Positions 1 to 9,429 are shown, numbered from the stretch's first letter. The stretch is DNA of 64,000 nucleotides from Halobacterium litoreum (GCF_021233415.1 NZ_CP089466.1:744001-808000); one strand, 5' to 3'. Notes: generated by a model not told the origin, from the letters alone. Numbers and translations: made by a program.

Positions 1-525
1 CAACATCGGCAGGAACCGCTCGGCGAGTTCCGAGACGGCGGCCTCGGCCTCCGCACCGCGGTCCTCGGTCACGTCCTCGGCGACCGCGTCCAGCAGCCCC
101 TCGTAGTACTTCGTGTACGCCCCGAGGTAGACCTCCGGCCCGAGGTCGAGCACGTCGTGAATCTTCCCGATTCGGGCGCGCTGCTCGACGTACTCGCGGT
201 CGTACTCGCCGCGCCCGAGGTCCCGTAGGTACTCGGTCTGCGTGCGCTTGAGCTGGTCGACGGTCTTCGTCGACCGCCCGAAGATGTCGAGTGTGCGCTC
301 GTGGCCCTGCAGGTGGTCGTAGAAGTCCGCCACGAGGTCGTCGGCGACCGAGTCGAAGAGGGCGGATTCGTCGGCGAGGGCGTCCGCGTCGCCGGCGTCG
401 AGGCCGGTGAACTCCTTGCGCCACGCTATCTCCTCGGCGTCCAGTCCGATGCGGTCTGCGAGTCGGTTCCCGTCGACCCCGCGGCGGACCTCCTCGTCCA
501 CCTGCGGGGCGTCGTCTGCTGCCAT
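1..525 (-). CDS. hemAT: HemAT-type globin-coupled aerotaxis transducer (N-terminal part, cut by window edge)
   Basis: This is a haem-based oxygen sensor feeding the chemotaxis pathway; only the first 175 residues are inside the window. The visible part is the protoglobin domain typical of globin-coupled sensors. His123, in the motif RIGKIHDVLDLGPEVYLGAY, sits where the proximal haem ligand lies in HemAT proteins. The methyl-accepting signalling domain would lie beyond base 1. The start is the ATG at 525, which has a TATA-like box about 27 bases upstream, so the mRNA is probably leaderless. It follows the pelota gene on the same strand after a 57-base gap with its own promoter. The globin assignment is firm; the signalling domain is inferred from the family. 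Confidence 0.9.
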   Translation of the reverse strand, partial: MAADDAPQVDEEVRRGVDGNRLADRIGLDAEEIAWRKEFTGLDAGDADALADESALFDSVADDLVADFYDHLQGHERTLDIFGRSTKTVDQLKRTQTEYLRDLGRGEYDREYVEQRARIGKIHDVLDLGPEVYLGAYTKYYEGLLDAVAEDVTEDRGAEAEAAVSELAERFLPML

Positions 526-547
526 ACGGACGCTCTCTCGCTCCCCG

Positions 548-556
548 ACTTATGGG
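548..556 (-). promoter_or_regulatory. TATA-like box for hemAT
   Basis: On the minus strand the sequence reads CCCATAAGT, centred about 27 bases before the hemAT ATG. That spacing fits a leaderless haloarchaeal promoter. Confidence 0.5.
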
Positions 557-582
557 TTGGCCCCGATTACAATATTTGAGAG

Positions 583-1650
583 TCAGTCGAGGCGGTATCG
601 CAGGACGGCGCCGATGCCGCCGAGGTTCCGTAACTGCTCGCCGGGCGCGAACTCGTGGCTGAACACCGTCACGCTCCCGCCCTGTCGTTCCACCTTCGTC
701 ACGAGGTCGTTGACGTCCACGTCCCAGTCGCCCTCGCCGGCGCGCTCCACGCGCAGGCGCTCGTCCAGAATCAGGAGGTCCTCGACGGCGCCGAACTCCA
801 CTGCCTTCTCGACTTCCTCGATACCGTAGGCGGCCTTCCCGTCGGTCGCCATCTGCTCGGTGAGTTCGTCGATGAGTTCGGACTCCTCGGCGATGCGCGT
901 CTCCTCTTGGACGTCCTCGACGGCGCCGCGCTTGAGCACCTCGTGGACGCCCCGGCCGCCCGCCGCGCTCGTGTCCACGACGGTAATCTTCGACACCAAA
1001 TCGGGGTACTCCTCCTCGATGTAGTCGAGGGCGTCCTGCTTCGTGAATCCGGGGCCAGCGAGGATGATTGCGTCCGCGTCGAGGTGCCCGAGCGCGCTCC
1101 CGAGTTCGTCGAACAGCTCCTCGCGGGACCGGGAGTACTCGCCTTTCCCGGTCGTCCCCGTGAACGACCCGTACTCGTCGATGCCGTACTGCGCGACGAC
1201 GTGGATGTACGCCTCGCCCTCCTCGACGGTGGCGATGGCGACCTCCGGCTGGTCGGTCGCCTCGACGGCCTCGTTCAGGCGCTCTATCTGGTCGGGCTTC
1301 CAGACCTTCTCTATCTCTATCTCCTCGCGCTCCTCGACGTTCAGCGTGTGGTGGAGGCCGAGTTGGTCCTCCCGCGAGCAGTCCGCGATGGTGCCGGAGA
1401 CGCGGAGGCGATTCGAGAACTTGTGGAACTCCACGTCCTCCACGTCGATGGTGACGAACATGTGCTCGCGCTCCCCGCCCGTATCCCGCATCTGGTCGTC
1501 GTTGCGCTGGATGCGGCGGTGGGTGTCCCCCGCCACGAGGTCGCCGGGTTCGAGGACGTACGCGAGGTGCCAGAGGTCGTCGAGGCTCTCCGGGACGAGC
1601 GTGATGCGCTCGCCGCCGCCCTCGACGCCGCGGCGCTCCTTCAGTTGCAT
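583..1650 (-). CDS. pelA: Pelota (Dom34) mRNA surveillance / ribosome rescue factor
   Basis: Archaeal pelota binds the empty A site of stalled ribosomes and, with aEF1A and ABCE1, splits them. The 355-residue protein has the usual three domains: an N-terminal Sm-like domain starting MQLKERR and reaching about residue 130, a central eRF1-like domain around 131-255, and a C-terminal L7Ae-like domain containing [20 protein letters not shown]. The GGQ loop of release factors is absent, as expected for pelota. Length matches the family. It lies downstream of the solute-binding/kinase pair, and RqcH, which handles the split large subunit, is about 3.5 kb away on the same strand. Confidence 0.95.
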   Translation of the reverse strand: MQLKERRGVEGGGERITLVPESLDDLWHLAYVLEPGDLVAGDTHRRIQRNDDQMRDTGGEREHMFVTIDVEDVEFHKFSNRLRVSGTIADCSREDQLGLHHTLNVEEREEIEIEKVWKPDQIERLNEAVEATDQPEVAIATVEEGEAYIHVVAQYGIDEYGSFTGTTGKGEYSRSREELFDELGSALGHLDADAIILAGPGFTKQDALDYIEEEYPDLVSKITVVDTSAAGGRGVHEVLKRGAVEDVQEETRIAEESELIDELTEQMATDGKAAYGIEEVEKAVEFGAVEDLLILDERLRVERAGEGDWDVDVNDLVTKVERQGGSVTVFSHEFAPGEQLRNLGGIGAVLRYRLD

Positions 1651-1705
1651 ACCTCCACGGACGCCCCCGAGAAGAAAAGACCCTCCCCTTCGGGGCGGCG
1701 GCGCC

Positions 1706-3562
1706 TCACTCGTCGCGCACGCCCTCGACCGCCGGGAGGCGAATCTCGATGGGGTCGTCCCCGCACGCCACGACGAGGTCGCCGCCCGACTTCGCGACGG
1801 TCCACTCCAGGCACCACAGCGCCAGCCCGTCGGCGTGGTTCAGCGGCGTCTCCTCGCCCTCGCCGACCACCTCCACGTCCAGGTCCGGCAGGCCGTCGGC
1901 GTCGTCGGCTATCGTGACGACCACCGACTCGGCGTCGCGCTCCGGGTTCGAGCGCTCCCGGCGGACCGAGACGTCGACGGCCACCGCGCCGTCGTTCGCG
2001 TCGACCAACTGCTCGACGACGTCGGCCACCGCCCCCGGTAGCGTCGGCACCGCCACCGCGACCGCGTCGGCGTCGCCGGTCACGTCGACCGACGCGTCAG
2101 ACCGCGACTCGGCGACGTCGCGGAGCGCGCCGTCGAGCGCGTCGACCACCCGCAGCGGCCCCGGATTCGCGTTCTCCTCGGCGAGCAACTGCTTGATTCG
2201 CTGCGTGCGGTCGGATATCGCGGCCAACTCGAGTGCCGTCTCGCGCACGCCCTCGAGTTCGGCCCGCAGTTCGTCGTCCTCGACCCGTTCGGCGACCAGC
2301 GCCACGCGCCCCGCGACGACGTTCACGTCGTTCCTGACGTTGTGCCGGAGCACGCGGTTCAGCACGCTCACCATCGCCGACCGCTCTTCGAGGGCCGCGT
2401 TCGACGCTTCCAGTTCGTCGCGGGTCTCCCGTATCTCCTCGATTCGGCGCCGGAGCGTGTCCCGCGTGTTCGCGAGCGTGCGGTTCAAGTCCCCGAACTC
2501 GTCCGGGCGGTCCGTGTCGAAGTCCACGTCGTACTCGCCGTCCTCGATGCGTTCGGCGCGCGAGGACAGCGACGCCAGCGCGCCCCGCACGTCGGCGCCG
2601 ACGACGGCGACGACGCCGAGGAGGCCGGCGAACGCGAGGACGCCGACCAACCCGATCCACGTCCGCGCCCGTCGAGCGATGGCGTACGCTTCGCTCTCGG
2701 GCGCGTGCTCCACGACGACCCAGTCGGTCCCCTCGACGGGCGCGAACGCCGCGACGTACGACGCTCCGTCGTCTGCTGACCGCTCGTATCTCGCGTCCGC
2801 GACGAACCCGGACTCGCCGTGTAGTCCGCGGCTCACCGAGGGCGCACGCAGCGTCTGTGGCAGGTACTGCTGGAGCGTCGCGTCGCGGTCGTCCGCGAAC
2901 ACCACGGTGCCGTTCGAGTCGACGACGCGCGTGAACCCGCCGTCGACCGGGTGTTCGAACCGCTGGAAGACGCTCGCCGCGTCGACGGCGACGACCAGCA
3001 GGTGGCCGGGCGTTCCGCGAATCGGCGTGACGAGCCCGACGACCGTCGTGCCGGTCGCCGTCTCGTAGGGTCGGGTGATGCGCACGTCGTCGAAGTCGCG
3101 GAACGCGAATTCCTCTTCCCACGGCAGGTCGGCGACCGGCGTGCCCTCCAGCGACCGGCGCGCGCTCGTCTGGACGGTGAGGTTCCGGCGGTCGACGACG
3201 TACGCGTTCTCGATGTCGGCTTCCTGCCTGTCGGCTCGCTGCGTCCGGAGGTACGCCCTGACGGCGTCGGCGTCGCCGGTCTCGTACACCGGGTGTTCGG
3301 AGAGGACGCGCGCGACCAGGCGGTTCTGACTGCTCCACTCCGTGAGTTCGTCCGCCTCGGCGTTTGCGGCCGCCGTCATCGATTGCTCGACGTTGTCCTC
3401 GAGGAGACCGCCGAGTTGGAAGTAGAGGCCGACCGTGGCCGCCGCGACGACGAGCAACGCGACGAGCAGCGCCGCCGCGAGCTTCCGGCGGTAGGACGCG
3501 GCGACCGCGGCGACGACGCGCCGGACGACGGGCAGCGACCGGAGCGTCTCGCGCACGGTCAC
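1706..3562 (-). CDS. Membrane sensor histidine kinase with extracellular Cache-like domain
   Basis: This is a 618-residue sensor kinase. Order of parts: a membrane helix near the N terminus ([18 protein letters not shown]), an extracellular region of about 250 residues resembling a double Cache sensor, a second membrane helix ([18 protein letters not shown]), a HAMP linker, a coiled coil, a haloarchaeal-type H-box ([12 protein letters not shown]) and a divergent ATPase domain. The GTG start overlaps the TGA of the upstream binding-protein gene by the 4-base GTGA, so the two are translationally coupled. A longer frame upstream is only a shadow of that gene. No response regulator lies nearby. 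The likely ligand input is the solute carried by the coupled binding protein, by inference. Confidence 0.88.
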   Translation of the reverse strand: MTVRETLRSLPVVRRVVAAVAASYRRKLAAALLVALLVVAAATVGLYFQLGGLLEDNVEQSMTAAANAEADELTEWSSQNRLVARVLSEHPVYETGDADAVRAYLRTQRADRQEADIENAYVVDRRNLTVQTSARRSLEGTPVADLPWEEEFAFRDFDDVRITRPYETATGTTVVGLVTPIRGTPGHLLVVAVDAASVFQRFEHPVDGGFTRVVDSNGTVVFADDRDATLQQYLPQTLRAPSVSRGLHGESGFVADARYERSADDGASYVAAFAPVEGTDWVVVEHAPESEAYAIARRARTWIGLVGVLAFAGLLGVVAVVGADVRGALASLSSRAERIEDGEYDVDFDTDRPDEFGDLNRTLANTRDTLRRRIEEIRETRDELEASNAALEERSAMVSVLNRVLRHNVRNDVNVVAGRVALVAERVEDDELRAELEGVRETALELAAISDRTQRIKQLLAEENANPGPLRVVDALDGALRDVAESRSDASVDVTGDADAVAVAVPTLPGAVADVVEQLVDANDGAVAVDVSVRRERSNPERDAESVVVTIADDADGLPDLDVEVVGEGEETPLNHADGLALWCLEWTVAKSGGDLVVACGDDPIEIRLPAVEGVRDE

Positions 3563-4509
3563 ACCCCCGACAGGTGGGACGCCGCCACCGCCGATGGCGG
3601 TTCGCCGTCCACCAGCACGCGGCGGTTCAGTCGTCGCATCGTCGCCTCGTCGAGTGACGCCGCGACCGGCGCGAGGGCGTCGAAGACGTCGGGGTTCGCG
3701 GCGACTGTCTGGGCGTGTGCCGTCGGCGACGGCTGGTAGGGCAGGAAGTACGTGCGGTCGTCGTCGAGTACCACCAGCGACTCGCGTTCGAGTTGCGGGT
3801 CGGTCGCGAAGCCGCTCGCGACCGACGCGTCCCCGTTCGCGACGAGTTCGTACGTCAGCCCGACGGACGTGACGACGAAGCCGCCGGACTCCAGTTCGGC
3901 TTGCGTCCCCGCGCTGACGCCGTAGTGGTCGAGGACGCCGCGCCACGCGTCCCGACGGTGGTAGAAGTCCTCGTTCACCGCGACGCCGAACGACGTGCGT
4001 CCGTCGGCCACGTGGGTCGCGAACTCGCTCAGCGTCGTCACGTCAGTCCGGTCGCTCCACGCGCGGTCGGCGACCAGCACGTACTCGTTGGAGAACGGCG
4101 CGGGTTCGGCCATCCGAAGGCCGCGTTCGCGGGCGTCGGCCGCGACGCGCTCGTAGAGGCGTCGGGGGTCGGTCACTCGCTCCGCGCGCCGGGGCGGCAG
4201 GCGACTCCACGCGGTTCCCGTGTACTCCCAGTAAACGTCCTTTACGCCCGCCGCCGTCGCGGTCCAGTTCTCACTGGAGGTCCCGTAGCCGATTTCGTCG
4301 ACGGCCTGCACGCCGTCGACGTCGCGGAGCCGGTGGTACGCGAGATAGCCGAGAATCCGCTGTTCCGCGAAGGGCTTCGACCCGACGCGGACGTTCGTCA
4401 CCGACTCGCGTTCGGCGCGGTTCTCGCCACAGCCGGCGAGGGCGCTCGCCACCGCGACGCCGCCGGCAGCCCCGAGTCGTTCGAGGTAGCGCCGGCGAGT
4501 CGGAGGCAT
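3559..4509 (-). CDS. Glycine betaine/choline-type solute-binding lipoprotein (OpuAC/OsmF-like)
   Basis: This is a 316-residue extracytoplasmic binding protein of the quaternary-amine ABC transporter family. The N terminus has a twin-arginine-like stretch (TRRRYLERLG), a hydrophobic segment and a lipobox ending LAGC, so it should be a lipoprotein facing outward. VGSKPFAEQRILGYLAYHRL and the later GYGTSSENWTATAAGVKDVYW are typical of OpuAC-like domains. No permease or ATPase is adjacent. Instead it is coupled to a sensor kinase, which suggests sensing rather than uptake. ATG 4509 was preferred over GTG/ATG further upstream because a GGATATATCC box is centred about 30 bases before it. Confidence 0.87.
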   Translation of the reverse strand: MPPTRRRYLERLGAAGGVAVASALAGCGENRAERESVTNVRVGSKPFAEQRILGYLAYHRLRDVDGVQAVDEIGYGTSSENWTATAAGVKDVYWEYTGTAWSRLPPRRAERVTDPRRLYERVAADARERGLRMAEPAPFSNEYVLVADRAWSDRTDVTTLSEFATHVADGRTSFGVAVNEDFYHRRDAWRGVLDHYGVSAGTQAELESGGFVVTSVGLTYELVANGDASVASGFATDPQLERESLVVLDDDRTYFLPYQPSPTAHAQTVAANPDVFDALAPVAASLDEATMRRLNRRVLVDGEPPSAVAASHLSGV

Positions 4510-4534
4510 ATTGACACGAGTTGGCACGCATCAC

Positions 4535-4544
4535 GGATATATCC
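4535..4544 (-). promoter_or_regulatory. TATA-like box for the binding protein-kinase operon
   Basis: The palindromic GGATATATCC is centred about 30 bases before ATG 4509. It is too close to serve an upstream start at 4527, so it decides the start codon. Confidence 0.6.
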
Positions 4545-4566
4545 TCCTACTAACGTGACTGGCCCG

Positions 4567-5190
4567 TCAGCGCGCTCGTTCGACCGTGGCACTCGCGCCC
4601 CACCCGAAACAGGCGAACGCGAACACCTCGCAGTAGACGGCGAGCAGGTAGCCGACGAGGTAGTCGCCGAGCGCGCCGGCGGCGACTGCGGCCGCCGCGA
4701 GACCGCCGAGGCCGGCCGCCCAGCGCGTGAAGTACCGGGCATCACCGAGCGTGCGTCCGATTCGCTCGCGGTCGAAACCGGCGCGCAGGGACTCCGAGAC
4801 CGAGGCGTGGACGACGCTCGCGGGCGCGACGTAGACGATTGGCAACAGCAATCCGAGCAGGCCGGCGGCGAGCAACGCGACGGGCGCGGCGGGCACGTCG
4901 GTGCCCGACGGGAGGACGAGGGCGCCGAGCGCGAGCACGCCGGCCACCGGGACGGCGTACGCCGCCAGCACGAGCGAGACGCGGAGCGCGTCGCGGGAGA
5001 CGCCCTCGGCGTCGAGCGCCGGCGGGTCGTCGCCGCGTGCGGCAGAGCGCGCGACGCCGCCGAGCACCCCGACCATCCAGACGAGCGGGACGACCGGGAG
5101 GACGAGCGCGTGCAGGAGGTGGAGAATCCACCCGGCGAGGTAGCGCGTCTCGGCGTCGCCCGCGAGCGGGTACCACAGGGCGTCTCGCAT
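4567..5190 (-). CDS. DUF4013 family membrane protein
   Basis: This 207-residue integral membrane protein has five or six hydrophobic segments. The N terminus (MRDALWYPLAGDAETRYLAGW) and Gly/Ala/Leu-rich helices fit the DUF4013 family, which has no known function. The ATG at 5190 shares its A with the TGA stop of rqcH, so translation is probably coupled to it. A much longer frame extends upstream through rqcH but is only the shadow of that gene. Why a ribosome quality-control factor should be coupled to a membrane protein is not evident. Confidence 0.85.
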   Translation of the reverse strand: MRDALWYPLAGDAETRYLAGWILHLLHALVLPVVPLVWMVGVLGGVARSAARGDDPPALDAEGVSRDALRVSLVLAAYAVPVAGVLALGALVLPSGTDVPAAPVALLAAGLLGLLLPIVYVAPASVVHASVSESLRAGFDRERIGRTLGDARYFTRWAAGLGGLAAAAVAAGALGDYLVGYLLAVYCEVFAFACFGWGASATVERAR

Positions 5191-7301
5191 CAGTCCCGGA
5201 TGCGACTGCCGCCCGGCGGCATGTACTTCTGAATCTCGTCGGGGCTGGCGACCTTCCGGACGAACGAGTCGTCCGCGAAGCGCTCCCGGAACTCCCGGTA
5301 GATGCGCTTGGCGGCGTCGCCCTGCGCGTACCGCCCGGGCTCGATTTCGATGTGCGTCTCGACTTGGTCGACGACGGCGTCGATGGGGCCGCCGAGGACG
5401 CGCGTGTGCGGTTCGCAGGCGATGCCGACCGCCCACTCCGCGGGCAGGTCGCGGAAGTACGTGCGGTCGCCCCGGACCGCGAACCCGCCCTTCTCTAAGT
5501 ACTCGCCGGACTCCGGCGTCTTCGACACCTGGTCGGGGCTGACCATGTAGGCGTCGCCCGCGCCGCGGCCGTCCTTCCACACCGACGAACAGCAGACCGC
5601 GAACTGCGCGGCCTGCCGCTTGCTCGCCTCGGGCACCTCGATGTCGTTCGAGGGTTCGCTCGGCGCCGACGTCTTCAACACCGTGATGGGGCCGCCGTGG
5701 GCCTGCGAGTGGAAGAAGCGGTCGTAGCGGTCCATGTAGTTCTTCACCAGTTCCTCGTTCTGGTCGGCGTTCCGACCGCCCAACACGAGGAACCCCTCCG
5801 AGGTTCGGAACCACCGGAAGCGCTCGTACCACTGCTCCTGTTTGCGAATCGGAATCGACGCGCGCGAGAGCCAGTCGACGTCCTCGTCTTCCTCCTCCTC
5901 GTCGCGTTCTTCCTCGGGTTCGGCCTCCCACTCGTCGCGCCGTTGCTTCGCGGCTTCGAGGTCCTCGCGGGTGTTCTCGATGGCGGCGCGCGCGCCCTCC
6001 TTCTTCTCCTCGATGCGCTTGGCCTCCGTGTAGAGGCGGTCGGCGTTCTTCTCCACGCCGTCCTCCGGGCGGAGTTCGATGGTGTGGTCGTCGACGCGCA
6101 CGCGGACGGTTCCCTCGGCCTCGTTCACGCCCGCGAACGCGTCCGCGCCGGGCACGTCGCCCTTCGCGTCGTCGAGGGTGTCCGCGATGTCCTGCCACGC
6201 GTGGCCGGCCTCGCGGGCGTCCCGCACCGTCGACAGCAGGTCGTCCACGAGGTCGTAGTGGCCGTACAGCGCTTCGGCCTTCTCGCGCTCCGTCTCGGCC
6301 TGCGCCTCGAAGTCCTCGATGGCCTGCTCTTGCTGTTGGATGATGCGTTTCTGCTTCTCGATTTCGGCCTCGAAGTCGGGCCGGGTGGCGGCCTCGCCGC
6401 CCTCCTCCTCCTCGGTCGTATCGAGGTTCGTGAAGTAGTCGTCGAGCGCGTCGTTGAAGTTCTCGAACGCCTCGCTCGGGCGGTCGGCGTACTCCTCTAG
6501 GGCCATCGGCGTCACGTCCACGCGTTCGCCGCGGTCCTCGCCGTCCTCGCCCGGTTCGTAGTAGACGCGGGGGTCGAGGTCGCCCGCGCGGATGGCGTCC
6601 AGCAGGCGCTCGCTCGCGTCGTAGAGCGCCCGGAAGTCGTCCTCCGTGGCCGCCTCGATGTCCTTCGTCTTCTCGACGCCCGCCCGCGTGCAGAGTTCCT
6701 CGGCGTACAGGCCGCCGAAGTTCAGTTGCGTCGCGAGCGTCCGCACGAGGTCCGTGTCGGAGTCCCGCATCTTCGCCGCGAACGCCTCGTAGTCCAAGTC
6801 GAGGGGGTTCACGCGGGCGCTCGGGAAGCCGTACTGGCTCCCCGGCGCGACGGTCCGGGACTGGAGGCGCACGGTGTCCAGACAGTCCACGACCTCGCCG
6901 TTCTGGTCGAGGACGGCGACGTTCCCGTCCCCGAACAGTTCCGCGACGATGGTGGTGTCCTGGTCCTCGCGTCGGAACTCGAACTCCAGAATCCGGTCGA
7001 AGCCGTGCTGGCGCACCTCGTGGAAGTCCGCGCCCGACAGCCGATTCCGCAACATCTTCGCGAAGTTCGGCGGTCGACCCGGCGCGTCCGGCACGTGCTC
7101 GGGGGCGGCGACGTGTGCGCGCTTCGTGTCACCGACCTCGACGAGGAGTTCCACGCGCCCCCGGTCGAAGTCCCGCATCTTCAGGCGGACGAGGTCGTCC
7201 CCGTAGAGGTAGACTTTGTCGACTTTCGCCCCCTGCAAGCCGTTGAGTTCCGCCGTGAGGGCGACGAGGTCGACGCTCGTCAACTCCCGCTTCTGGTCCA
7301 T
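5190..7301 (-). CDS. rqcH: RqcH (NEMF/Rqc2 homologue), ribosome-associated quality control factor
   Basis: This 703-residue protein binds peptidyl-tRNA-obstructed large ribosomal subunits and, in bacteria and eukaryotes, recruits tRNA for C-terminal tailing. Visible parts: NFACT-N domain at 1 to about 270 with the conserved Asp-Arg pair at D102-R103 (GFDRILEFEF), a charged coiled-coil region around 300-470 with an acidic halophilic insertion (EEERDEEEEDEDVD), and the NFACT-R domain near 490-610 (WYERFRWFRTSEGFLVLGG). Length is normal for archaeal members. ATG 7301 (MDQKRELTSVDL) is preferred over a GTG two codons upstream. Its stop overlaps the DUF4013 start by one base. Confidence 0.95.
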   Translation of the reverse strand: MDQKRELTSVDLVALTAELNGLQGAKVDKVYLYGDDLVRLKMRDFDRGRVELLVEVGDTKRAHVAAPEHVPDAPGRPPNFAKMLRNRLSGADFHEVRQHGFDRILEFEFRREDQDTTIVAELFGDGNVAVLDQNGEVVDCLDTVRLQSRTVAPGSQYGFPSARVNPLDLDYEAFAAKMRDSDTDLVRTLATQLNFGGLYAEELCTRAGVEKTKDIEAATEDDFRALYDASERLLDAIRAGDLDPRVYYEPGEDGEDRGERVDVTPMALEEYADRPSEAFENFNDALDDYFTNLDTTEEEEGGEAATRPDFEAEIEKQKRIIQQQEQAIEDFEAQAETEREKAEALYGHYDLVDDLLSTVRDAREAGHAWQDIADTLDDAKGDVPGADAFAGVNEAEGTVRVRVDDHTIELRPEDGVEKNADRLYTEAKRIEEKKEGARAAIENTREDLEAAKQRRDEWEAEPEEERDEEEEDEDVDWLSRASIPIRKQEQWYERFRWFRTSEGFLVLGGRNADQNEELVKNYMDRYDRFFHSQAHGGPITVLKTSAPSEPSNDIEVPEASKRQAAQFAVCCSSVWKDGRGAGDAYMVSPDQVSKTPESGEYLEKGGFAVRGDRTYFRDLPAEWAVGIACEPHTRVLGGPIDAVVDQVETHIEIEPGRYAQGDAAKRIYREFRERFADDSFVRKVASPDEIQKYMPPGGSRIRD

Positions 7302-7364
7302 GAACACCCCCTTGTGGGCGGGCCGGCGTTTGCCTTACGATTGGGGCGCCCGCCGACTCGGGGC

Positions 7365-8171
7365 TCACCCCAGCGTCACGTCGAGGTACAACATCACGAC
7401 GACACCCGCCATCAGCCCGAGCGTCGCGACTCGCTCGTGGCCGTTCGCGTGCGTCTCCGGTACGATTTCGTCGCTGATGACGAACAGCATGCCGCCCGCC
7501 GCAAAGCCCATCGCGTACGGCAGCACGGCGCCCGAAACGGTGACCGCCCACGCGCCGAACAGACACAGCGGAATCTCCACGATACCCGCCCGAATCCCGG
7601 TGAGCGCGGCGTACGTCGTGCGGTCGAACCCCGCGTTCACCGCGGCGACAGACACCGCGAGCCCCTCCGGGATGTTCTGGACGCCGATGGCGAACATCAG
7701 CGCCAGCGCGTCCCCGAGGTTCCCGCTCCCGAACCCGACGCCGACCGCCAACCCCTCCGGCATGTTGTGGATGGTGATAGCGACGATGAACAACAACAGC
7801 GGCGCCAAATCGCGCTCCGAAACCGTCTGGTCGGCGCGCCGCCGGCCCGTGATGAGGACGTGGACGTGGGGCACCCAGCGGTCCGCGCGGTCCAACAGCG
7901 CGACGCCGAGTACGATGCCCGCGATGACCTCCAGCACGCCGTTGTGCCCGCCGAGTTCGATGCCGGGGAGGATGAGACTCGTGAAACTCGCGGCGAGCAT
8001 CACGCCCGCCGCGAACCCGAGCGCGCCGTCCAGCGACCGCTGGCTGGGGTCGCGCCACACCACCACCAGCAGCGCGCCGAGCAGATTCAGGCCCGCGATG
8101 ACGACGCCGCCGACCAGCGCCTGCATCAGGGGGTCGGTGCCGACGACGTCCACGAACCACGATTCGAGCAC
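7365..8171 (-). CDS. ZIP family divalent metal transporter
   Basis: This membrane protein of about 268 residues carries the two ZIP metal-site motifs in helices IV and V: AITIHNMPEGLAVG and GVQNIPEGLAVS. It has about eight hydrophobic segments and a short cytoplasmic loop. Members move zinc or related metals into the cytoplasm. The start is uncertain. GTG 8171 gives MLESWFVDVVGTDPL, lies about 29 bases after a GATTTAAT box and resembles the usual N terminus; GTG 8195 would add eight residues but lies almost on the box. Divergent from surE. Confidence 0.9.
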   Translation of the reverse strand: MLESWFVDVVGTDPLMQALVGGVVIAGLNLLGALLVVVWRDPSQRSLDGALGFAAGVMLAASFTSLILPGIELGGHNGVLEVIAGIVLGVALLDRADRWVPHVHVLITGRRRADQTVSERDLAPLLLFIVAITIHNMPEGLAVGVGFGSGNLGDALALMFAIGVQNIPEGLAVSVAAVNAGFDRTTYAALTGIRAGIVEIPLCLFGAWAVTVSGAVLPYAMGFAAGGMLFVISDEIVPETHANGHERVATLGLMAGVVVMLYLDVTLG

Positions 8172-8196
8172 GCCTGCTTTGTCGGGAGACGCCACA

Positions 8197-8204
8197 TTAA
8201 ATCC
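8197..8204 (-). promoter_or_regulatory. TATA-like box for the ZIP transporter
   Basis: GATTTAAT on the minus strand is centred about 29 bases before GTG 8171, fitting leaderless transcription from that codon. Confidence 0.5.
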
Positions 8205-8292
8205 GCCCGTCGACCCGAGTCGATCGCCGAACCGACCCGCCGAACGACCGCGTTCCAAAACGGCTACACGCACCCAGTCGCAACGGACGCCA

Positions 8293-9066
8293 ATGACCGA
8301 CTCGCTGTCCGTCCTCCTGACCAACGACGACGGCATCGAAGCGCCCGGTATCCGCGCGCTCTACGACCGCCTCGACGACGCCCACGACGTCACCGTCGTC
8401 GCGCCCGCCCGCGAGCAATCCGGCTCGGGCCAGACCCGCACCTACGACACCCTCGACTACGAGGAACGCGAGCGCGGCTACGCCGTCCACGGCACCCCCG
8501 CGGACTGCGTCGGCGTCGCCGTCGCCGCCCTCGACATGACGCCCGACGTCGTCGTCTCCGGCTGTAACGACGGCCCGAACCTCGGCGCGCACATCCTCGC
8601 GCGCTCGGGCACCATCGGCGCCGCCATGGAAGCCGCGTTCCTCGGCATTCCCGCCGTCGCCGCCTCGATGTACGACTGGGAGTTCGACCCCGCCGGCGAC
8701 TGGGAACCCACGTACGACCAATTCACACTCCCCGCCGACGCCGTCGCCGACATCCTCCCCGAGTTCGTCGCCGGCGACCTGCTCCCCACCGCCGACTACC
8801 TCTCGGTCAACGCTCCCGCCACCGAGTACGCCGACGACCCGGTCCAGCGCGTCACCCGCCCCACCGAGGAGTACGAACTCCAGGCCGAGTTCACACAGGA
8901 CGGCATCGACGTCGAAGACCGCTTCTGGGACCAGTTCCTCGACCAAAATATTCCGGACCCCGCCGGCACCGACCGCCACGCCTGCGTCGACAACGAGGTT
9001 TCGGTCTCCCCGCTCACCGTCCCCCACGCCATCGCCGACGGCGCGACGGTCGGCGGGCTACTCTAA
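8293..9066 (+). CDS. surE: SurE 5'/3'-nucleotidase
   Basis: SurE is a metal-dependent phosphatase acting on nucleoside monophosphates. The 257-residue protein begins MTDSLSVLLTNDDGIEAPGI, where the DD pair in NDDG binds the metal. It also has VVAPAREQSGSG, HGTPADCV and SGCNDGPNLG, all family signatures; in the last the usual Asn-x-Gly is Asn-Asp-Gly. The ATG at 8293 is the only sensible start. The frame upstream is a shadow of the divergent ZIP gene. The stop codon is followed after two bases by the inverted-repeat element at 9069. Confidence 0.95.
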   Translation: MTDSLSVLLTNDDGIEAPGIRALYDRLDDAHDVTVVAPAREQSGSGQTRTYDTLDYEERERGYAVHGTPADCVGVAVAALDMTPDVVVSGCNDGPNLGAHILARSGTIGAAMEAAFLGIPAVAASMYDWEFDPAGDWEPTYDQFTLPADAVADILPEFVAGDLLPTADYLSVNAPATEYADDPVQRVTRPTEEYELQAEFTQDGIDVEDRFWDQFLDQNIPDPAGTDRHACVDNEVSVSPLTVPHAIADGATVGGLL

Positions 9067-9068
9067 CC

Positions 9069-9425
9069 CACTTTTTGCGCTGCGGGGGTGGCCTGCGGCC
9101 ACCCCCTCGGCAAAAACTTGGGGAAAAAGCCCCGTCGCACCCCCTACCGGGGGTGCTCGGCGCCAGCGCGCTTCGCGCGCTGTGAACCGCGTCGCTCGGG
9201 CTTTTCAAGCCGCTCGCTCGCGGATGCTTCACGACTAATTGGTCGGCCGGCCGGGCTAGCGTTCGCGGACCGAGCGGTCCGAAGGACCCGGAAGGTCCGC
9301 GATTCACCGCGAGCCGTCGGCTCGCGGGCGCGAGGACGACCACCGGGAGGACGACGCGCTTTTTCCGCAAGTTTTTGCCGAGTGAGGGGCGCGCTCTGCG
9401 CGCCCCTCACGCAGCGCAAAAAGTG
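9069..9425. repeat. Inverted-repeat hairpin element filling the gap between convergent genes
   Basis: No gene is supportable here. Both ends begin, reading inward, with CACTTTTTGCGCTGCG (9069-9084; complement 9410-9425), then a perfect hairpin, then CTCGGCAAAAACTTG (9106-9120; complement 9368-9382) and GGAAAAAGC (9122-9130; complement 9358-9366). The hairpins differ in sequence but not in form: 10-bp stem with TGC loop at 9084-9106, 13-bp stem with TCT loop at 9382-9410. The interior holds more short-loop hairpins, for example 9137-9156, 9165-9181, 9266-9281 and 9307-9327. The element starts 2 bases after the surE stop and ends 4 bases before the ycaO stop. It could be a bidirectional terminator or a mobile palindromic element. 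Confidence 0.75.
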
Positions 9426-9429
9426 CGTC

